DNA of 64,000 bases from Hypomesus transpacificus (Eukaryota > Chordata > Actinopteri > Osmeriformes > Osmeridae): the NCBI RefSeq assembly GCF_021917145.1, contig NC_061071.1, positions 770,460 through 834,459 of the forward strand. Reading direction: 5' to 3'. Made by a program: the position numbers and the translations under genes. Position 1 is the first letter of the stretch, and the number at the start of each line of letters is the position of its first letter. Positions 57,287-64,000 of this stretch are shown here, piece after piece. The notes under the pieces were generated by a model. The model saw nothing but the letters and a program-made list of their open reading frames with translations, had not been told where the DNA came from and did no database searches.

Positions 57287-58581
57287 TCGTTTTTTCCACA
57301 TCTTGGTAACATGAGTGCAGTGTTGTCAGCCCTTATAAAGGGGGTACACTTCAACATTTATTTCTAGACTTCTCCTGTGTTTGTTGTGTACATACTGCAG
57401 TAGTATGACTAAGGGTCCTAGCCCAGTTACTACTAGCTCCTCACCATTTACAGCCAAACTAACAAGACAACATTATAGTAAACTCCCATGCACGCACCAA
57501 CACCACCTCAAATCAAACACATCTGCCCAATCAAGAAGAACGTAGAATATTAGAACATCATGTGGCCAAGCCAAGTATGGGATGTCTGTACTCTGGAGAA
57601 CAATGGAATGAGTTCTTGGCTCAGGGTGTCTCTGGGTGTGGGGGGCGTGGAGGGGTTAGGGCGAACACTGCAGCCAGCCGTATGGATGTGACCCGGCCTG
57701 GGTGGGTGGGACCACAGGAAGTCTGATGCTTGTCGACCAGTGAGGTCGCGCTGCCTTGCCGACACGGGGTCGTAAATTTTCTGGACACTCCCATTGCAGA
57801 ATGATGTCAACATTTGATTCCTTGGCAGCCTGTGGAAGCTGGTTTGGATGCAAGAGTATTGGAAAAGCTACATACTCGTAGACACATGATTTGTTGTGAT
57901 TAGATTGTGGCAGATAATACCTTCATAAATGCATATAGAGTTCACCAGTATAGTTCTAGGGTTTGATATAGTATTTTGTAGTGTTGAAAGAAAAATACCG
58001 TACATTTTATAGTTGTGTTTGTGTGTCCATGAAGCCCCATCAAACTAACTTTACTTAAAACGTATTTGATGGGTGACATGATAACAAAAAAAACAGTCTT
58101 TCGTTTGTTATTCCCTGTTAGATGCCTTGTTGTCGAACAGGACATGACAACAACATGAAGCTATTTCACTGGACATTTTTGTGGTTGAATTTCTCGTCAC
58201 AGAGGATTTTCTGCTTACGTGCGTGTGGGGATCATCAACAGTAATGTTGCACACTAGGAATGCAGCCTCTGTATAAACTGCCTATTGTTCATTGTGTTTC
58301 CCAGACTTGTGTTACTCCATGACCCAATAAAGGAATAGGTTTTAATTGACCTGGTTGCTGGGCATGGTTTCAATTCCTTTTCAATCACACTGTAATAAAA
58401 TCTTATCCAAATTAAATAAATTCTTGTTCCAGTCCATAGAGATCAAAGTGTACCTAATACATTGTATTGAGCAAAATCATTACCAAACAAATTTGGTCAT
58501 ATATAATTATAATTTACTAAACAATCCCAAGCTTGATGAGTACAGTTGTTCTTGTATTTGTGGAGGGCTGGAAGTGTCCAC

Positions 58582-58693
58582 TCATACAGGCGACTCCACT
58601 AATATCCCACCTTCAGGAACTCGCTCGCTCTTCTTTGCTCGTTTCCTGCCATTGTTCTGGTCCATGCGGTCCAGTCCAGACTCCGCCCAGGAT
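58582..58693 (-). other. Orphan terminal-exon candidate
   Basis: On the - strand a good acceptor (cccaccttttcccAG) opens a frame of 36 residues beginning SWAESGLDRMDQNN, then a basic patch GRKRAKKSE, and ending LVESPV before TGA at 58584-58582. I found no partner exon upstream on that strand and do not recognise the peptide. It may be a chance match or the relic of a lost gene. Confidence 0.25.
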
Positions 58694-59263
58694 CTGGGAA
58701 AAGGTGGGATGTTAAAGCACCCCCCGTTTCCTGTCAGTCAGCCGTGACCTCAGCTCAGCCGATGGGGGTGTGGCAGAGGGGGATGGGTACTGGGAGGAGG
58801 TGGGCTGGTGTGCAAGGTGGGGGGGTGGATAAAGCATGGAATTTTTTGAGATTATCTATGTTGGTGAAATAGACACTGTAGGGTAATGTTTAAGTAAAAC
58901 CCTTTCATGGAAAACAATATTTCTGTACGAGCCGCATTTCCACACCAAACCCCAAAAATACAGTCAGGCCAACCCATCATTTTGGAAACATTTATATTCC
59001 CAAACCTGAGAAACTGTTAGCTGAAAAGACTGAAGGGAGTGGTAAAGGGAAGATACTTCCAAGTGTCCTTTGGGTGTTTGGAGATGGACAGGAAGGAAAA
59101 GGAGTAGCTGGGAAAACTCAGTGAGGCTCCTCACCAAACACAGCGGCGTGATGAAGGAGACCCAGGACCAGGATACAAACGTCACTGTCATGGGTCACGT
59201 ACTCTACAGTTACATCTGAGTTCAGGCAAGCACAAACCCACAAAAGTCAAAGAGCAAACACAC

Positions 59264-59350
59264 ACTGTGTGTGTGTGTGTGTAGACGAACATGCGTATGC
59301 GCACACACATGCACCCACATGCACACACACATGCACACACATACATACAC
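59264..59350. repeat. TG/CA-rich simple repeat tract
   Basis: A (TG)n run at 59264-59281 followed by interrupted CACA/ATGCACAC stretches to about 59350. Confidence 0.8.
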
Positions 59351-61275
59351 AGGTATACTGTCCAAACACAGCTCCCTGAAGATGAACAGATTTAGCAGAA
59401 AGGCTTGTGCGTTTCCCCAGGAAATGTGAAATGTCCACTTCCCTCCAAGGTGAATAGGAACAGCGGCTGAGCAAAAGTGTAAAACTCAAATTATTGCCCC
59501 AGAGGGTCCGGGAGGATGGCCTCGATGGCTTCCGCTCCGGCGGAGCAGTCAGGGAGCCAAAGCATGAGTGCAGCGTCCCCAAATGTCCATCGGTTTCTAC
59601 TGCACTAATTTCTGTATTACAGTTCACACAACTTCTCGTCTTCTTTATTTTGGGATAAACATGGGTTCATGTCTGTATGAATATCAAAATGTTGAAAATG
59701 TACTCGGGCAAACCTAGGTATTGATGTGTTTTAAATGTACCCAACTCCCACATGGTTATCTCAGTGGTATTGGGTCCACTGCCAGCTTGTTAATAGGCTG
59801 GGTGTGTCTCTGAATATCTTTTTGGGTGTCCCGACTCTTGCTGGGGTACTAAATACAAACCAACAAGTGAAAGTTTACATGCTTGAGCGAAAGCCAAACA
59901 ATATTCATAAAGTGACACCCAGAAACATTCCCAACCAACCCACAGCCGTGTGTCCTGACCCTCATTTGACTTCCATTGACTGAGGATGAGACTGTAATGA
60001 GGCTGGCTGCTGGATTTACATGGCCCAACGAACTCTTAATCATTCATCCTTTATTTGGAGATGATCCAGGCTCCCTAGACAGCTCTCTGGCGGAGGCAGA
60101 ACCACAGATGTCCACTGTTGCACTTACTGAAATCCCCCAGCACTGATTAAATGCAGACATGCATCCATGTACTGTACCTGTAAGTACACGCAGCTAGACA
60201 CATTCACATACAAACTCACATACGTTTTCCAAACACATACAGGGCTAGCCCTAAACCTGACCCTAATTCTGTGCACGCAAGCTCAAATAACCTATCAAAA
60301 GGGATGACCAAACTTGTCTTGCATTCACTATAGCATGACGTTTTGCCTGTCTGCTTCTGTGTGTTTAGGGAGTAGGTTCAGCTTTCAAGACAGTCAATGA
60401 TCCCAGTTAGATATTGACCTTTCTGTGACCCCACTCTCCAGGGCATAGAGAAGGGCGTAGCACTGCTATTGTGATTAGAAAATAAACATTATTATCTGTG
60501 TGCGACAAGCCCTCTTATGTTTATTATGCATTAGCTTCTAGTGAACAAACCTTGTTCAATTATCCTTTATTTGTACAGGGTTTTTTTCATTACTGGAATG
60601 TACAGTTTACACAGTTTATAAATACAAAAATAGTGACACTGTACAATGATGACCGAAATAAAATGATGCATTAATCTAAAAGAAAATCGTAACCAGCCAC
60701 TTGAACTCCTCCAGTGGGTCTCAAGTAACCATGGACACAAAATACATCTTAGTTCTGGGTGAATACAGTCATTATATCGCTTTTACTGACTGTAGGAATC
60801 TTTGAGCACACTAAGACATTGGTTCATCCATCAGTTTTTATCAGCAATGACTTTACAAACTATTTTATTGTTTTAACATCCATAACATATAAGGCAACAA
60901 GTACTGTATCCTAGTTCTCCATTTTGTCAGTAGAGGAGGGGGGTTTTGTTATGTTTAGACAAACTTGTATTGTTAATTATGCCCAATACCATAAACTACA
61001 ATAATAGTCCTAGGCCAAATGCTTACAATCAATGATTGTGTCTGAAAATCTGATTATTTGTATTTTGCTTTAGAAGTTCCCAGTCAACCCCCACTCCCTA
61101 ATGTGGAAAGGTAAACCTGTCATCTAAAAATGACTGAATCTGCCCAGATGGGGGTCATAACCGACGCTGCATGAAGCAGCCAGGGTGTCACGTTTGGTAT
61201 CGCAGCAAGAGACAAGAGGGCGACCCTTCAACATGTGCTCGCTGACCTTTAGCTCCTCACCTTCCTGTAAGGATG

Positions 61276-61278
<3 letters not shown>

Positions 61279-61353
<75 letters not shown>
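61279..61353. repeat. (CT)n microsatellite, about 37 units
   Basis: An essentially perfect CT run of about 75 bp, continued by a degenerate CT-rich stretch to about 61410. It produces artificial Ser-Leu and Arg-Glu open frames. Confidence 0.95.
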
Positions 61354-61357
<4 letters not shown>

Positions 61358-62337
61358 CCCCACCCCTCACTTTCTCTTTTCTCTCTCGCTTTCCTCTCTT
61401 TCTCTCTCTAATATAAACACACACTCATATATATTACTAAAACTGCACAGAGTGAAACTAAAGCATGAAATAGCCTATATTAAATGTCAACAAAGAGTTT
61501 ATTCTTTGTTCTCTGTTTACAACCTCCCAGCATGCGTCTGATATGAAACAAGGCAGAGAACAGAGAGTCTGCCAACACATGTGATTCTAATCCATTATGG
61601 TTCATACAGTATCCCACCCAAACTGCGTTAGCCAGTGAAGGAAACTTGAGGGCTACAGAACTTAGCCTGACAGAGGCCCTGTCAGTCCAGCCCCGGCCGG
61701 CATTCAACAGAAGAGATCAATCAAAAACAACCAACGTAGGTTTCAATCCAAGAAAATCAACTTTTTAAAATCTGAATGTGATGCAAAATTGTTGTTTTTA
61801 AAGGGACAGACTACAGTACATCTGAAATTGGCATCTCTAGCTATACTTATTCAGACAGAGAGTGACAAAGTGGCCTACCAAGTTAGGACATTACAATGTT
61901 GGATATTTCCTTAGTACATTTCTATGGTCGCATACAGCAGCTGAGCAAACAGCCCCCTCTAGTGGTATAATAATGAATGAAGCGAAAGAGGTGGTCCCAT
62001 TATTTCCATGACAACAATACTTGGCTGACAGGTGTTCATAAAATACCAAGGTAAACTCAAATCTGTAAACTAGCTAACAAGATGGATGTAACGAAATTAT
62101 ACTAGAAATAGGGTGGTTGTTCATCACAAGGCTTTTGATAGTATATGGTCTATCTCTTTTATAAACGTAGTAACAAATGTTAACAAAAACTAACTAGATC
62201 ATTGTCATCGTAACAGGTACTGTAGGTTAGCTACTGTACATAGTACTAGTCGAGGTCCACTTTTTGACCATTGCTATTACAAGTGACTGGCGGACTTGAA
62301 GTTTGAACTTATAATACTGTTCGTTAAATGTGCCAGT

Positions 62338-63932
62338 ATGTTTAGAAAAACAACCTGGAAGAACACTGTCAGCGATGCAGTTAGTTGGCACCAGGACCAA
62401 GCCCTGAACACAACTATATTCATACTGAAGGAATATGGTCCAATCGGATTCTTGCTCAAAGAGGAGGGGGAGTCCAACAACTTTAAAGTAAGGCACTATG
62501 TCAATCCTTGCATAATTTTGCAAAAGTAGCCCAGGCTTGCTAGCAGGCAGTCATATTTGTTTTTTTTCTTTTTTAAATATATTCAATTGCTGATATTGAT
62601 ATTTTATTATATAGCAGTTGTGTTATCATCATTCATTGATCTTTCAGGTTTGCTTAGGAGATCCACATACTTGTACCTGTTCAACTTTTCTCAAAGACAG
62701 GGACCCCTGCAAACACATATGCTGGTAAACAGAAAACCTATAACTATTTTTAATGTGACTAAGAAGTTGTAAACTAATTACACCTTAATTACAGGGTTTT
62801 AATGAGGAAATTCAGACTGCCAAGAGAACACGAATGTAAGTTCTTTAAAATGCCTACAGGTCTGCAGTTTCCTGAATCTCAAGACAAAATCGAATCCATG
62901 TAAAAGATAAATTAGATATTTATGTGCAGTTGTTTTTGTGTTGTATCAACTTCCAGACTGTTTTCAGCAAGGCCTTGTGGAGAGGCAGATTGTGGAGGTG
63001 CTCCATGGTTTACACAAGAGCAGAACCCCGCAGCAACCGGACTCGTTGGCCTCAGCTGAAGAGAAGCCGGATCCGGACCAGGAAGATGGGAGCATACACC
63101 AGAAGGGGATCCAAGCTCAGGATGTGTGTCCCATCTGTCAGGAGGAGCTACTGGAAAAGCTTCTACCTGTGTGTTTTTGCAGGTTGGTTTGACAATAATA
63201 GATAATAATAACAAATTATATTTATAATGCACTCAATATTTAGACAATCTCTGAGTACTACAAAGCATATAATACAATAAATAAATAAGTAAAAATAAAC
63301 AATCAAAGTTTATTAATTAAAATAAAATAAAAAAAGATCATGGTTTAACAGCTAATTCTGAATGAATTCTTTAAGAAATTTTTGATTCAACGGAAAACTG
63401 CCTTCAAGCATAGCACCTTCTGACTATTTCCTGTAATTTACCCATACCCATTTTCAGGTTTGGTTGTGGCAACAATGTTCACATCTCGTGTATGAAAGTG
63501 TGGGCTGACCATCAGCCCCCGTCGGATCTGAAAGCCATGGTGAAGTGCCCCCTATGCAGAGAGGACTTTGGGCCTTTGAAACTCCTGCAGGAACAGGTGA
63601 AGAACTCTGCCAAGCTCCACACGCCTGCAGAGAGAGAGAAGCCGGACAAACACCTGGGTATCCTCTGTAACAATTGCAGAGTTTGTCCTATTACAAGGAA
63701 GTGCTTCAAGTAAGTCAACGTTTCTTTCTGGTGTCAAAATAATACCCTGGCCTAATGCAGTACAATAATAATATTTGACCTTGACATTGAACTTACTGTA
63801 TGTCTCCCCTATATGCACCTCATCTCAGTATAAATAATTCTGTTCAGATGCACTGTCTGCAGTTATTACCATCTCTGTGAGGAGTGCATGAGGAGGAATT
63901 GTCATCCACAGCATATATTTGCAATGCGAATG
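62338..63932 (+). CDS. zswim2: ZSWIM2: SWIM/RING/ZZ-type E3 ubiquitin ligase, 5' part (partial)
   Basis: Six coding exons: 62338-62487, 62648-62724, 62795-62835, 62957-63182, 63458-63709, 63848-63932; 831 bp in frame (277 residues), running off the right edge. The order of motifs is that of ZSWIM2: the N-terminal WHQDQALNTTIFILKEYGP block, a SWIM zinc finger (CTCSTFLKDRDPCKHICW; CxC..CxH), a RING finger (CPICQEELLEKLLPVCFC, FGCGNNVHISCM, CPLCRED) and a ZZ-type finger starting CNNCRVCPI and continuing CTVCSYYHLCEEC with HPQH. A second RING expected in the family would lie beyond the window. ZSWIM2 (MEX) is a testis-enriched E3 ligase reported to promote death-receptor apoptosis. The start at 62338 is chosen because homology begins shortly after; an in-frame ATG at 62296 exists upstream. 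Confidence 0.93.
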
Positions 63933-64000
63933 GTAGGCTCCTTTCGTGAAACATTGTGAAATGTCTCATGTGTATTGGTTTTGACAGACAGTCTCAGCAA

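Larger units (their letters stand above)
54521..62337. other. Gene-poor interval between calcrl and zswim2
   Basis: About 7.8 kb with no supported gene. It contains an 8-bp minisatellite (55117-55169), a G run (57272-57286), CA/TG tracts (59260-59350) and a long CT tract (61279-61353). One exon-like segment on the - strand at 58582-58693 is listed separately. Remaining open frames look random. Confidence 0.5.

Noticed and set aside
59247..59627. 126-codon - strand frame running into CA repeats
   Set aside because: The C-terminal half is repeat-derived and the N-terminal half shows no domain or splice context.
59968..60144. + strand open stretch ending AEAEPQMSTVALTEIPQH then stop
   Set aside because: Looks protein-like at first, but there is no polypyrimidine acceptor, no partner exon and a stop close upstream; consistent with chance.
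61124..61541. Frames rich in Arg-Glu (-) and Ser-Leu (+)
   Set aside because: Produced entirely by the CT microsatellite.

Overview
This window is ordinary nuclear DNA of a bony fish, most likely a teleost. The genes are vertebrate genes with many small GT..AG introns. The interspersed repeats are types common in teleosts: a CR1/L2-like LINE with a TCAAA tail, a short interspersed repeat with the 'ggataaaagcgtctgctaaatg'-like 3' end, and a TTAA-flanked MITE. I see no bacterial or viral genes, no rRNA or tRNA genes and no CRISPR array. Exon limits were read by hand from splice sites and reading phase, so they are models, not transcript evidence.

Layout from left to right. (1) 78-1461, + strand: the last seven coding exons (transmembrane segment plus a micro-exon cytoplasmic tail) of a single-pass receptor, butyrophilin/MOG-like in exon style. 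(2) 2637-4576, - strand: complete pejvakin (pjvk), tail-to-tail with the first gene. (3) 5941-7575: a 5'-truncated LINE on the - strand. (4) 8414-26786, + strand: a complete clade A fibrillar collagen best assigned to col5a2, in 56 coding exons. Its helix is exactly 1014 residues, but it has three VWC domains instead of one and one Gly-to-Ala break in the helix. (5) 28414-32618, - strand, with a non-coding first exon near 38315: gulp1, a PTB adaptor, with an extra in-frame 76-residue exon. (6) 38470-46600: intergenic, between the divergent gulp1 and calcrl promoters. (7) 48650-53234, + strand: complete calcrl, a class B GPCR. (8) 54520-62337: gene-poor, low-complexity DNA with one possible orphan exon. 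(9) 62338-63932, + strand: the first six coding exons of zswim2, which runs off the right edge.

The order col5a2(+) gulp1(-) calcrl(+) zswim2(+) matches, in order and orientation, human 2q32 read in reverse (COL5A2, COL3A1, GULP1, TFPI, CALCRL, ZSWIM2), with COL3A1 and TFPI absent. pjvk is also on human chromosome 2q but lies about 10 Mb away there, so its place here reflects rearrangement. The genes share ancestry of position rather than a pathway: collagen matrix, apoptotic-cell engulfment, CGRP/adrenomedullin signalling, hearing, and a ubiquitin ligase.

I found no novel multi-gene system. The most informative signals are the VWC expansion and helix break in col5a2, the extra gulp1 exon, the extended pejvakin linker, and the micro-exon receptor tail.
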